DNA of 9,104 bases, from positions 32,557 to 41,660 of the forward strand of contig DLXW01000311.1 of assembly GCA_003448685.1 (NCBI GenBank), given 5' to 3'. Origin of the DNA: Cyanothece sp. UBA12306. Lineage in GTDB: Bacteria; Cyanobacteriota; Cyanobacteriia; Cyanobacteriales; Microcystaceae. Made by a program: the position numbers and the translations under genes. Position 1 is the stretch's first letter, and each line of letters starts with the position of its first letter. Below, piece by piece: positions 1-7,388 of the stretch. Under the pieces are notes generated by a model, which was not told the origin of the DNA, did not search any database, and saw only the letters and a program-made list of their open reading frames with translations.

Positions 1-357
1 CAAAATTTTCCAAAAATATTAATTAATCAACCGCAAACAGAAGTAGCAATTAAACAGTGGAAACCTAGAAAGATTGAATTAGAAGTTAATGCTAAAAAAG
101 AGAGTCTTTTAACCTTGCATCAATTTTATTATCCAGAATGGACAGCTAAAATTAAACCTAGCTTACAAACCATTCCTGTGGCTTTTTCTCAAGCAGGTTT
201 ACTGGAAATACTTGTTCCTGAAGGAATTCATGATGTTGTGGTAAAATTAGAGATGGGAACAGAAGAAAAAATTGGAGTTATTTTGACGGTATTATCAGTT
301 ATTATTGCTTGTTTGGGAGCATTTCTAATTAGATATTTTGAGCTTAAGTATAATTAA
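1..357 (+). CDS. C-terminal part of a YfhO-like / GT-C type membrane protein (5' end outside window)
   Basis: The frame is open from base 1 to the TAA at 355-357 and gives 118 residues, so the gene starts outside the window. A TTG at 115 also lies in frame but would cut through conserved-looking sequence, so I do not use it as the start. Residues 39-51 (LHQFYYPEWTAKI), then GLLEILVPEGIHDVVVKLE around 66-84, then one hydrophobic segment at about 91-110 with a short basic tail, match my memory of the C-terminus of YfhO-like membrane glycosyltransferases: a 'YxPGW' beta segment, a 'VPxGxHxV' segment and a final transmembrane helix. Proteins of that group are polytopic and use lipid-linked sugars for surface glycan or lipoteichoic acid modification. 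That role is known from the family and is only inferred here. The gene converges with the kinase gene, 19 bp between stop codons. The assignment rests on the C-terminus alone; another membrane protein with a similar tail remains possible. Confidence 0.6.
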   Translation, partial: QNFPKILINQPQTEVAIKQWKPRKIELEVNAKKESLLTLHQFYYPEWTAKIKPSLQTIPVAFSQAGLLEILVPEGIHDVVVKLEMGTEEKIGVILTVLSVIIACLGAFLIRYFELKYN

Positions 358-376
358 ATATGAGCTAATTTTCTTA

Positions 377-1471
377 TTAGGCAATGGAAAGAGAAAAAGT
401 GAAAGTACTTCCTTTGCCTAATTCACTGGTAACTTCTATATTTCCACCTTGTAATTCTACTAAACGACGAGTAATAGCAAGTCCAATTCCGGTTCCCCCA
501 GAATAGCGTGATCTTGATTTATCGGCCCGCCAAAATCTTTCAAAGACATAGGATAAGTCTTCTGGTTTAATACCAATTCCTGTATCAATTACAGAAATAA
601 AAACTCGATTGCGATCGCTCCATGCTTTGAGGGTAATAGTTCCCTTCTCAGTATAGCAAATAGCGTTCCCTAATAAGTTAACTAAAATTTGTTCTGTGCG
701 ATCGCTGTCTGCTAAAACTGGGGGTAAATTTTGAGGACAGTCTAATTTAATACTCGGACCTTCATCGAGTATTTGATCAGAAAATCTTTCTACTAACGCA
801 GTTAAGAGAGGAATGAGATTTATTGGTTTTAAAGTAATTGATACGTATCCTGCTTCTGCTTTAGAAAGTTCCTGAAGATCTTGGATTAATCTTTCTAATC
901 TTCGAGTTTCTTTGACTAATTTTAGATAAAGTTCTGGTGAAGGTTCAATAGAATTATTAGATAATTCTTCTAAGTATCCCCTAACAACTGTTAAAGGAGT
1001 ACGTAATTCATGGGTTAGATCACTGACTAATTCTCGTCGTCTTTTTTCAACATTTTCTAAACTACCAGCCATATAATTAAAACTAATTCCTAATTGATTT
1101 AATTCTGGAATATCGCTTTCTGGCATTCTTTCTTCTAAGTTTCCTTCAGCTAATTTTTCAGTAATATCTTTCATTTGGTTTAATGGTTTCATGATGCGGC
1201 AAGATACCCAATAGCTAAGAAATCCCGCGGCAGTTCCTCCAAAAATTAATGACCAAATCGCGCTATTATTCCAAGCTGTTTCAAATCCTTTAACTAAATA
1301 AGTTCTAGCGGTTCTAACTGTAAAAAATCCTTGTTTTTCTAATTGTTCTAAGCGAACAATAAACATTCTAGGAGAGGAGACTTTAGCAATAACAACAAAG
1401 CTAGATAATCCCACAATCATAACTAATAAGTGGGATAAAAATAATCTTGTTCTTAGGCTAGGTTTGGGCAT
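377..1471 (-). CDS. Membrane-bound HAMP sensor histidine kinase
   Basis: A 364-residue two-component sensor kinase that should autophosphorylate on histidine and pass phosphate to the response regulator encoded just upstream. Visible parts: a first membrane segment at about 8-30; a short periplasmic stretch at about 31-69; a second membrane segment at about 71-90; a HAMP linker to about 140; a HisKA H-box with the phospho-acceptor His154 (SDLTHELRTPLT); and a HATPase_c domain with an N-box (NLLGNA, Asn269), G1 box (DTGIGI, from Asp296), F-box (FERFW, from 310) and G2 box (GGTGIGLAI, from 325). All catalytic boxes are intact. The sensor region is only about 40 residues, too small for a PAS or Cache domain, so the signal may be sensed in or at the membrane or through a partner. 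ATG start at 1471, without an obvious Shine-Dalgarno sequence. The layout resembles BaeS-like kinases, but I cannot name a specific cyanobacterial orthologue or ligand. Confidence 0.95.
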   Translation of the reverse strand: MPKPSLRTRLFLSHLLVMIVGLSSFVVIAKVSSPRMFIVRLEQLEKQGFFTVRTARTYLVKGFETAWNNSAIWSLIFGGTAAGFLSYWVSCRIMKPLNQMKDITEKLAEGNLEERMPESDIPELNQLGISFNYMAGSLENVEKRRRELVSDLTHELRTPLTVVRGYLEELSNNSIEPSPELYLKLVKETRRLERLIQDLQELSKAEAGYVSITLKPINLIPLLTALVERFSDQILDEGPSIKLDCPQNLPPVLADSDRTEQILVNLLGNAICYTEKGTITLKAWSDRNRVFISVIDTGIGIKPEDLSYVFERFWRADKSRSRYSGGTGIGLAITRRLVELQGGNIEVTSELGKGSTFTFSLSIA

Positions 1472-1506
1472 TTTTTATAAGTTATATTTTTAGCTCAAAT
1501 ATGAAG

Positions 1507-2217
1507 TTATTGTTGGGAATCTTCAAATTTATAGCCTACTCCTACGACGGTTTTAATAAAGGTTGGATTTGCTGTATCAGGTTCAATTTTTTTGCGTAAT
1601 CTTCTAATGTGGGTATCCACTACCCGTTCGTCTCCAAAAAAGTCATTTCCCCAAAGTTTATCTATAAGTTGATTACGACTCCAAACCCGACCTGGATAAC
1701 TCATAAAGGTGGATAATAAATTAAATTCTAAAGTTGTTAATTCTAGGGTTTCTTCAGCTTCATTTTCTAGGTTACGGGTGGCAATATGGCGATCTAAATC
1801 GACGGTAAAATGTTGGGTTTGATAAATATTTTTTGATTGTACTCCATGACGTAAACTACGACGAAGTAAGGCCCTAACTCTGGCAACTAATTCGATAGGA
1901 CTAAAGGGTTTAACCAAGTAATCATCTGCACCTGTTGATAGTCCAATTACCCGATCAATTTCTTCTCCTTTAGCCGTTAACATTAGTATATAAGGATCTT
2001 TAGGAGTTGGGTTTTGACGAATACGGGTACAAACTTCTAATCCATCTAATTTAGGTAACATTAAATCGAGAATAATGAGATCGGGTTGTTGTCGTTTAAA
2101 TATTTCTAATGCAGCTAGTCCATCGGAAGCAATTTGACAGACAAATGATTCCCTTTCTAAGGTTTCTCGAATTAATTGGGCAATTTCTAGTTCATCTTCG
2201 ACAATTAAAATATTCAT
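1507..2217 (-). CDS. OmpR/PhoB-family response regulator
   Basis: A DNA-binding response regulator, 236 residues from the ATG at 2217. The receiver domain (about 1-120) has the acidic pocket VEDE at 6-9, phospho-acceptor Asp51 (LDLMLPKLDG), Thr81 and Lys103 (VKPF). After a linker, a winged-helix effector domain spans about 130-232, with the recognition-helix signature RVVDTHIRRLRKKI and the closing GVGYKFED. I choose the ATG at 2217 because MNILIVEDE is the usual start of a receiver domain. A TTG at 2238 would add seven residues (MIKIACP) with no family support. The kinase gene follows 35 bp downstream on the same strand, so the two form a regulator-first operon and a cognate pair. The 208 bp upstream, to the end of the glycosidase gene, holds no other gene and presumably carries the promoter, though I could not pick a convincing -35/-10 pair. 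Target genes cannot be read from the sequence. Confidence 0.95.
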   Translation of the reverse strand: MNILIVEDELEIAQLIRETLERESFVCQIASDGLAALEIFKRQQPDLIILDLMLPKLDGLEVCTRIRQNPTPKDPYILMLTAKGEEIDRVIGLSTGADDYLVKPFSPIELVARVRALLRRSLRHGVQSKNIYQTQHFTVDLDRHIATRNLENEAEETLELTTLEFNLLSTFMSYPGRVWSRNQLIDKLWGNDFFGDERVVDTHIRRLRKKIEPDTANPTFIKTVVGVGYKFEDSQQ

Positions 2218-2425
2218 GGGACAAGCAATTTTAATCAAGTGTTAAAATTTGTGTTTTAAATATTAGTTTATTGTTGGTATAAAAATTGAAACTAAAACCA
2301 TTTTACTTAATCTTTTGCTGTTGGACAGGATTTTAGCTGAAAAGTCAAAAAGAATGTTATATATCAATCTTTTCTATGGTTTTCCCATCTCCTTTGATAT
2401 CTTGTGTGGCAAACATTCAGCAATT

Positions 2426-4303
2426 TTATCTATTGACAAAAATCCCAATTCCATTATGAACTCTGGCTGCCGTTACAGGAGAACGATCAATTAATTGTCC
2501 CCCCAATGCTAACGATGTGGAACTTCCCCCATCCAGGTTCAAAGCATCTACCGCCCCCAATTGTTGCATAATTTTGGCCATTTCCCCTAAACTTGCACCC
2601 CGTCCCCCAACACGGTTATGGACTGCTACTAACATGATGTTTCCTTGGTTTGTCATACCAATGCCACTACGAGAGGCTTTTTGTTGCTGGAATCCTTTGC
2701 TAAACTTTTCTAAGACTCCATTAACTACAATACGATTGTTACTCACCAATAAAGGGCCGGCCCCAATCATATGGGGATATTGATTAAAATCAGCAGGAAT
2801 AGTGGTACTTTCCACTGTAACCCCCGTTCCTATGGCTAAAGCAGAGGGAGAAACGGCATTTTTCCTAATGGTCAATAAATAGCCATTAGAGGGGAGCAAA
2901 ATGGGATTTTTTCCAGCTTTTCCACCATTTTGTTGACTAATGACCCCATTATTTTGCACTACAATAATTGTCTCGTTATCGGTTAAAGGGGTGTAATTGG
3001 GTCCCCATTCAGGGGTATAACGGGCCATTCCTGCTTGAACATAGCCACTGTTGAGGAAGAGAATGGGTAAACGCTGTCCTCTGCTGGTAATCAAGGTTTC
3101 TCGTAGACTAAGACGACCAATTTTAATCCGTCCTTGATCATCCCAAGCGATCGCCCCCCGTCCTAAAATGGGACTAGATAACCAACGAGATTGCGATCTC
3201 ATTGCTCCTAGGGGTAACCTGTTGTTACGGTTAAAAAAGCCTCCATTGATAGCTGCTGAGGCTTTCCAGGTTTGTGCCATGGTAATTAGGGGGGCCGTAC
3301 CCTGCTGTTGGTTAGGGTCGGCTGTAATGGGTTTCAAGCTAATTTGAGGCGATCGCCCGTTAATTTCTAACCAGTTAACGGGAAAGACTCCACTGCTTAA
3401 TCTTACTAGCTGCTGTCGCCATGTAATATCCTTAGTCCAAGCAATTTCTTTGGGGATCATGGCATCGGGACGAACATCGATGACGATTCTGTGGGGATTA
3501 GAAAGACTAAAAACGTTTAAACTGTGTGCTGTTGGTAATTTAACGTGAACTTTCGTTATTTTCTTGCCATTTTCTAGAGAAAATAGCTTAGAATTGATCG
3601 GGACAGAAACGCCACTACCGAGATCATCTTCGTCGGGATCGATTCCGGGGGGTAAATTAAAGGGAAAGCTGGCAGAATTGTCATTATTGAGAGGAGGAGT
3701 ATTAGTGTTACCCGAAATCATCACTACTCCTTGGTTTTTCGCTTGACTTACTTGCCAGATGGTCGGGCGATCGACTTCTATTACAATACGTTTACCCCAA
3801 GTTTGATTACCTTCGCGTACCGCACCAATCCGCGCAGGTGGTAAGTTAATCTCTAGGGTATTGCCCCTAACTTGGAGTTTTCCCCCTGCTAATTGAATCA
3901 GTTCTGTTACGTCTAAATAGCGATATGGAGGAATAAATCGCGCTAAAACTGGAAGAGATTGACTAGAATCTTTGGTAAACCATTTTACAGGTTGTAGGTC
4001 TGGTTGACGGGTACTGAGAAGTTCTAATCCCAATAAATTCATGGCCCCAATATCGCTAATTCCTATGCGTCTTGCATTTCCTTGAGTCCATTGACTCCAA
4101 CCTATCCTAAATTTTTTACCATTAAGGATAATCTCTTCTCCCTGTTGTAAATCATCAGCAGCTTCTGCGGGTAAGGTTTGAGGAGAAAGACTAATGGGGT
4201 TATTATTATGGGCAAATTCCCCAGAAGTTGACCAATAAATCAACAAAGTTGATACTAGGGAAATGGAGAAAAGGCTAAGAGGATTCCACGGCATTCGGGT
4301 CAT
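2426..4303 (-). CDS. Secreted phosphodiester glycosidase (NAGPA-domain) family protein
   Basis: A 625-residue exported protein. The N-terminus has a basic start followed by a hydrophobic stretch (about 9-24), which looks like a signal peptide or anchor. Residues about 55-200 hold a segment like a copper-amine-oxidase N-terminal or stalk domain (YLDVTELIQLAGGKL, 129-143), then AMIN-like beta strands at about 171-197 and again at 248-280 (HRIVIDVRPD). A Pro/Asn/Asp-rich linker lies at about 200-235. The C-terminal catalytic-type domain (about 325-625) has the NAGPA family motifs AAINGGFF (350-357), SRSGIGMT (544-551), ALNLDGGSSTSL (587-598) and a closing NGIGIFV. The family is named for the mammalian enzyme that removes GlcNAc from a phosphodiester; bacterial members are thought to act on cell-surface glycans or peptidoglycan-linked phosphodiesters. 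AMIN-like regions suggest binding to the cell envelope (inference). ATG at 4303; a second in-frame ATG three codons on is also possible. The actual substrate is unknown. Confidence 0.88.
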   Translation of the reverse strand: MTRMPWNPLSLFSISLVSTLLIYWSTSGEFAHNNNPISLSPQTLPAEAADDLQQGEEIILNGKKFRIGWSQWTQGNARRIGISDIGAMNLLGLELLSTRQPDLQPVKWFTKDSSQSLPVLARFIPPYRYLDVTELIQLAGGKLQVRGNTLEINLPPARIGAVREGNQTWGKRIVIEVDRPTIWQVSQAKNQGVVMISGNTNTPPLNNDNSASFPFNLPPGIDPDEDDLGSGVSVPINSKLFSLENGKKITKVHVKLPTAHSLNVFSLSNPHRIVIDVRPDAMIPKEIAWTKDITWRQQLVRLSSGVFPVNWLEINGRSPQISLKPITADPNQQQGTAPLITMAQTWKASAAINGGFFNRNNRLPLGAMRSQSRWLSSPILGRGAIAWDDQGRIKIGRLSLRETLITSRGQRLPILFLNSGYVQAGMARYTPEWGPNYTPLTDNETIIVVQNNGVISQQNGGKAGKNPILLPSNGYLLTIRKNAVSPSALAIGTGVTVESTTIPADFNQYPHMIGAGPLLVSNNRIVVNGVLEKFSKGFQQQKASRSGIGMTNQGNIMLVAVHNRVGGRGASLGEMAKIMQQLGAVDALNLDGGSSTSLALGGQLIDRSPVTAARVHNGIGIFVNR

Positions 4304-4433
4304 GATTTAAGTCGTCAAGTCCAGAAGGAGTGCTTAATGTTATCTGTTATTTTATCGTGATATGAGGAATAAGAGGTTGTTGCCTTAATAATTCATGGTT
4401 TATTTCTCTAAAAAAACTACAAGTAATCAAAAA

Positions 4434-4988
4434 TCAAAGTAAACCTGCTTGTTCAAAAATTTGCTTCACAGTTATTGCTAATCCTGGTAAAATTTCATCA
4501 CTTAAACTGTCTTCTCCTCGCTTAGTTATTGGTGGTGCATCAGGATAAAAAATAGTGATACTTTTACCCTGTGGATCAACAAGCCAAACTCGGCAAATAC
4601 CAGCTTTTAAATAAGCGGTAGCTTTTTCAGTTAAATCACCAAAAGATTGACCTGGAGAGATAATTTCAATAGCTAATTCAGGCGGAAAAGGACAGGCTTC
4701 GTCTTCAAATCTTTCTCGGGGCAATTTTTCATAAGAAATATACAATAAATCAGGAACAGGAACCCAATTTTCACCATTTCGTTTTAAGATAACAGACCAT
4801 TCTATTCCTACTTCTCCTTTATTTTTACTCCAATTCTCTAAGAAGATACACAGAGTTACAGCTAGACGAGAATGAAATCGTTTAGGGGACACTTTCGGTA
4901 TTGCTTCTCCTGCAATTAATTCATAGGTTACACCCTCTTCTGGAAGGGCTAAAAATTCTTCTAAAGTTATTTTTCTCGCGGTAATCAT
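4434..4988 (-). CDS. Uma2 family (DUF820) PD-(D/E)XK nuclease-like protein
   Basis: A 184-residue protein of the Uma2/DUF820 family, which is greatly expanded in cyanobacteria and adopts a restriction-endonuclease-like fold. The N-terminus ITLEEFLALPEEGVTYELIAGE is the standard family opening. The putative active-site elements are present: VPDL with Asp80, PELAIEIISP with Glu104 and Glu108, and Lys122 in EKATAYLKAG, followed by VWLVDP (134-139). Length is normal for the family and no frameshift is seen, so it appears intact. The family is annotated as putative restriction endonuclease, but its biological role and substrate are generally undefined, so I do not assign one. It stands alone, with 130 bp to the glycosidase gene downstream and 208 bp to ftsH upstream, where the ftsH terminator lies. 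No methyltransferase or other restriction partner is present. ATG at 4988, without a clear Shine-Dalgarno sequence. Confidence 0.92.
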   Translation of the reverse strand: MITARKITLEEFLALPEEGVTYELIAGEAIPKVSPKRFHSRLAVTLCIFLENWSKNKGEVGIEWSVILKRNGENWVPVPDLLYISYEKLPRERFEDEACPFPPELAIEIISPGQSFGDLTEKATAYLKAGICRVWLVDPQGKSITIFYPDAPPITKRGEDSLSDEILPGLAITVKQIFEQAGLL

Positions 4989-5047
4989 AGTGACGTATTT
5001 TCCCTTAATTTATCTATTACTAACATTTATTTGGCTAATTCTAAAAT

Positions 5048-5063
5048 GGTAGTCCGGTAGTCC
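5048..5063. repeat. 8-bp perfect tandem duplication
   Basis: GGTAGTCC occurs twice back to back in the spacer between the ftsH terminator and the Uma2 gene. It could be a small slippage duplication or the remains of a longer short-tandem repeat. No function can be inferred. Confidence 0.5.
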
Positions 5064-5140
5064 AGAGTTTTTCTAAATTGAGTCAAATAATTAAATATTA
5101 CTATCTCAAAACAATATATTAAGATTATAAGCCCTACAAT

Positions 5141-5172
5141 CAAAGAAAAGAGACGCGATCGCTCACGTCTCT
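5141..5172 (-). terminator. Rho-independent-type terminator of ftsH, with a HIP1 octamer across its loop
   Basis: On the minus strand, about 24 nt after the ftsH stop codon, AGAGACG (5172-5166) is followed by a 10-nt loop and then the perfect complement CGTCTCT (5155-5149). A T-rich tail (TTTCTTTG) comes next. The seven-pair stem with trailing T tract is what an intrinsic terminator looks like, although the T run is broken by one C. The GCGATCGC octamer at 5155-5162 covers the loop and one stem base. The hairpin separates ftsH from the Uma2 gene. Confidence 0.65.
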
Positions 5173-5196
5173 AACAATAAAATTATGGCTGAAAAA

Positions 5197-7083
5197 TTAC
5201 AATTGAGGAACAAACTGTTCTTTCTCAGGAACGTGAGTATATTCCGCTACAATTTGACGAAACTCTTCACCATCGATGGTTTCTTTTTCGATCAACAATT
5301 CCACCAAACGATCAATAACTTCTCGGTTATCCCGTACAATTTGAAGAGCTAATTGATGGCCTTGTTCAGCCAAAGTCTTAACTTGAGCATCAATGCGCAT
5401 GGCTACTTCCTCGGAATATTCGGAACGATTCATCAATCCACCACCGAGGAAAACCTCTCCAGAGGAACTTTCCAAAGATAAAGGACCCAAATCACTCATC
5501 CCAAAACGAGTAACCATTTGTCGAGCCATCTCTGAAACCTGCTGTAAATCGCCACCAGCACCTGTAGTTACCTCATCATGACCGAAGACCTCTTCTTCCG
5601 CTGCACGACCCCCTAAAGCCCCAGCAATACGGGCCATCAATTGCGCTTTGGTAGTTAACCCTTGTTCTTCATCGGGGGTAAACCAAGTCAACCCTTGGGC
5701 CTGTCCACGGGGAATTAAAGTTACTTTCTGCACGGGATCATGATCTTTAACCAGAGTTCCCACGATGGCGTGTCCCACCTCATGGTAAGCAATTAACCGC
5801 TTGCTCTTGCTATCAACCAGGGGAGTTCCTTCCATCCCAGCAACGACCCGATCTACCGCATCATCAATCTCTAATAAAGTAATCGCTTCCTTGCGGCGAC
5901 GGGCGGTTAAAATCGCGGCTTCATTGAGTAAATTCGCCAAATCTGCCCCACTAAATCCAGGGGTACGACGGGCGATCGCCTCAATAGAAACATCGGGGTC
6001 AAGTTTTTTATTGCGGGCGTGAACTTCGAGAATTTCGATCCGTCCCTTAAAGTCAGGAGCATCCACAATCACCTGACGGTCAAAACGTCCTGGACGCATC
6101 AAAGCAGAATCAAGTACATCAGGGCGGTTGGTAGCAGCAATAATAATAATGCCTGTATTGCCTTCAAAACCATCCATTTCGGTTAACAATTGGTTCAGGG
6201 TTTGCTCCCTTTCATCGTTACCGCCACCGATACCTGCGCCCCGTTGGCGACCTACTGCATCAATTTCATCGATAAAGATTAAACAAGGGGCATTTTCCTT
6301 AGCCTTCTTGAATAAATCTCGGACACGGGAAGCACCCACACCGACGAACATTTCCACAAATTCAGAACCAGAGATACTGAAAAAAGGAACTCCAGCTTCT
6401 CCGGCGATCGCTTTAGCTAAGAGGGTTTTACCTGTCCCTGGAGGGCCAACTAAAAGTACCCCTTTAGGAATACGCGCCCCAACTGCGGTGAACCGTTCGG
6501 GTTGTTTGAGGAAGGTAACAACTTCTTGTAACTCTTCTTTAGCTTCGTCAATACCGGCCACATCATCGAACATAATGTCAGTTTTGGCTTCCATTTGAAA
6601 ACGGGCGCGAGATTTACCAAAACTCATGGCTTGGCCTGGTCCCCCAGGTAGGTTATTGGAACGACGGAAAAGGAAGAATAATGCCCCAATTAGGAGAACA
6701 GGAAAGAGTAAATTGCCTAAAAATCCCCATAAAGCTCCTTCGCTCTGTATAGGATGAGATTCTAAACTAACATTTGCTGCGCGTATTTTGGAGATCAAAT
6801 CTGGAGAATTGATAGGTAAATCTACACGCGATCTCTGGACTCGTTCTTCTAATTCAGGATCAACTGCTTTAACGATGGCAGTCTGCCCACCTTCATAGAG
6901 GTCAACGCTCAGAATGCGTCCTGAATCGAGATATTCTAAGAATCTTCCATAAGTCATGCGAGTATTGGCGGTATTATCTCCTATATTTACCCCAGAAGGA
7001 GAAAATGTCCCTTGCCAGAGGAAAAAGCCCACCACTAACAGGGGTAGACTCCAGAGTAATAATGTTTTCCACGAAATTTTCAT
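5197..7083 (-). CDS. ftsH: ATP-dependent zinc metalloprotease FtsH, cyanobacterial FtsH2 (Slr0228) type
   Basis: A 628-residue membrane-anchored AAA+ protease that unfolds and degrades damaged membrane proteins. Membrane segments at about 6-24 and 118-139 flank a lumenal/periplasmic domain. The AAA module has Walker A GPPGTGKT (213-220), pore motif FVG (246-248), Walker B LIFIDEID (268-275) and the second region of homology with arginines 330, 333 and 336. The M41 peptidase domain has HEVGH (434-438) with Asp512 as the likely third zinc ligand. All key residues are present and the length is normal. The N-terminus ([21 protein letters not shown]) and the C-terminal ending -VPQL match my memory of Synechocystis FtsH2, the subunit that pairs with FtsH3 in thylakoid hexamers degrading photodamaged D1 in photosystem II repair. 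The family is near certain; the paralogue rests on memory. It is a single-gene unit with its own promoter and terminator. Confidence 0.97.
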   Translation of the reverse strand: MKISWKTLLLWSLPLLVVGFFLWQGTFSPSGVNIGDNTANTRMTYGRFLEYLDSGRILSVDLYEGGQTAIVKAVDPELEERVQRSRVDLPINSPDLISKIRAANVSLESHPIQSEGALWGFLGNLLFPVLLIGALFFLFRRSNNLPGGPGQAMSFGKSRARFQMEAKTDIMFDDVAGIDEAKEELQEVVTFLKQPERFTAVGARIPKGVLLVGPPGTGKTLLAKAIAGEAGVPFFSISGSEFVEMFVGVGASRVRDLFKKAKENAPCLIFIDEIDAVGRQRGAGIGGGNDEREQTLNQLLTEMDGFEGNTGIIIIAATNRPDVLDSALMRPGRFDRQVIVDAPDFKGRIEILEVHARNKKLDPDVSIEAIARRTPGFSGADLANLLNEAAILTARRRKEAITLLEIDDAVDRVVAGMEGTPLVDSKSKRLIAYHEVGHAIVGTLVKDHDPVQKVTLIPRGQAQGLTWFTPDEEQGLTTKAQLMARIAGALGGRAAEEEVFGHDEVTTGAGGDLQQVSEMARQMVTRFGMSDLGPLSLESSSGEVFLGGGLMNRSEYSEEVAMRIDAQVKTLAEQGHQLALQIVRDNREVIDRLVELLIEKETIDGEEFRQIVAEYTHVPEKEQFVPQL

Positions 7084-7126
7084 CAGTTAATGTTTCTCTA
7101 ATTGTTTGTTAATCAAAAAAATTGCT

Positions 7127-7155
7127 TCTCTAAGGCAATAAGCTACTTTTGTCAA
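7127..7155 (-). promoter_or_regulatory. Candidate sigma70-type promoter of ftsH
   Basis: On the minus strand a perfect -35 hexamer TTGACA (7155-7150) is followed, after exactly 17 bp, by TAGAGA (7132-7127), a poor -10 matching TATAAT mainly at TA and the fourth A. Transcription would start near 7120 and give an untranslated leader of about 35 nt before the ftsH ATG at 7083. The weak -10 may mean that an activator is needed; that is an inference. Confidence 0.45.
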
Positions 7156-7223
7156 GTTACTTAACACAAATCTTCTTGCTTGTGTGCAAACTATTCATTC
7201 AACTTAATTAAATTTAACGTAAT

Positions 7224-7247
7224 TCTCAGGATTGTGACAATATGAGA
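7224..7247. promoter_or_regulatory. Inverted repeat upstream of the ftsH promoter (possible operator)
   Basis: The core ATTGTGACAAT (7231-7241) is a perfect 5-1-5 palindrome. It is flanked by TCTCA (7224-7228) and TGAGA (7243-7247), which extends the symmetry to ten base pairs with small asymmetric gaps. It lies about 70 bp upstream of the ftsH -35. No T tract follows on either strand, so a terminator is unlikely. A binding site for a dimeric regulator is possible, but no known consensus was recognised. Confidence 0.3.
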
Positions 7248-7261
7248 GCCTCCAAGTTAGA

Positions 7262-7330
7262 GAAAGATGGGGAAGAGGGGGAAGGGGAGGAAGATGGGGA
7301 AGGGTGGGAAGATGGGGAAGATGGGGAAGA
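7262..7330 (+). repeat. G-rich degenerate tandem repeat (GATGGGGAA units) with quadruplex potential
   Basis: The plus strand is almost pure purine and is built from imperfect 9-10-base units of the type GATGGGGAA, with short deletions and G-run changes. Five G-runs at 7296-7299, 7302-7304, 7306-7308, 7314-7317 and 7323-7326 are separated by loops of 2, 1, 5 and 5 bases, which fits a strong G-quadruplex motif; two more runs lie at 7277-7281 and 7284-7287. The stretch is intergenic, between the ends of SDR transcription and the ftsH control region. A reading frame can be drawn through it (MGKRGKGRKMGKGG...), but its composition is simply that of the repeat, so I do not call it a gene. Confidence 0.75.
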
Positions 7331-7354
7331 CAGAAATTGGACTATTGCTTAATT

Positions 7355-7386
7355 CTCCCCACACTCCAGACACCTCCCACACTCTC
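7355..7386. repeat. Pyrimidine-rich CTCCCCACACTCC-type repeat next to the SDR stop codon
   Basis: CTCCCCACACTCC and CACCTCCCACACTCTC lie just past the SDR stop codon and are the strand-opposite counterpart of the G-rich block at 7262-7330 (for example CTCCCC here against GGGGAG at 7284-7289). I recall such paired GGGGA-rich and CTCCCCACAC-rich stretches as common intergenic repeats in cyanobacterial genomes, but that is memory, not a search result. On the SDR transcript this segment reads GTGTGGGAGG and GGAGTGTGGGGAG. Confidence 0.45.
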
Positions 7387-7388
7387 AT

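Noticed and set aside
365..380. CTAAT/ATTAG hairpin between the two convergent stop codons
   Set aside because: Five A/T-rich pairs overlapping the kinase stop codon, with no T tract, are too weak to call a bidirectional terminator.
1507..2238. TTG start at 2238 for the response regulator
   Set aside because: The ATG at 2217 gives the normal receiver-domain N-terminus; the longer form adds only MIKIACP.
2218..2425. Promoter for the response regulator-kinase pair, using TTGACT at 2349-2344
   Set aside because: No acceptable -10 lies 16-18 bp from it, and other A/T-rich candidates have no -35, so no promoter is claimed.
2517..3746. Short plus-strand frames opposite the phosphodiester glycosidase gene
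   Set aside because: They are antisense shadows of a gene with clear family motifs and have no recognisable domains.
4434..4988. Uma2 protein as part of a restriction-modification or defence system
   Set aside because: No methyltransferase, specificity subunit, toxin-antitoxin pair or other defence gene is nearby; Uma2 genes are scattered singly in cyanobacteria.
6128..6598. 156-codon plus-strand frame opposite ftsH
   Set aside because: It lies fully antisense to the strongly conserved AAA domain; its Pro/Ser/Ala-rich composition is what the complementary strand of such codons gives.
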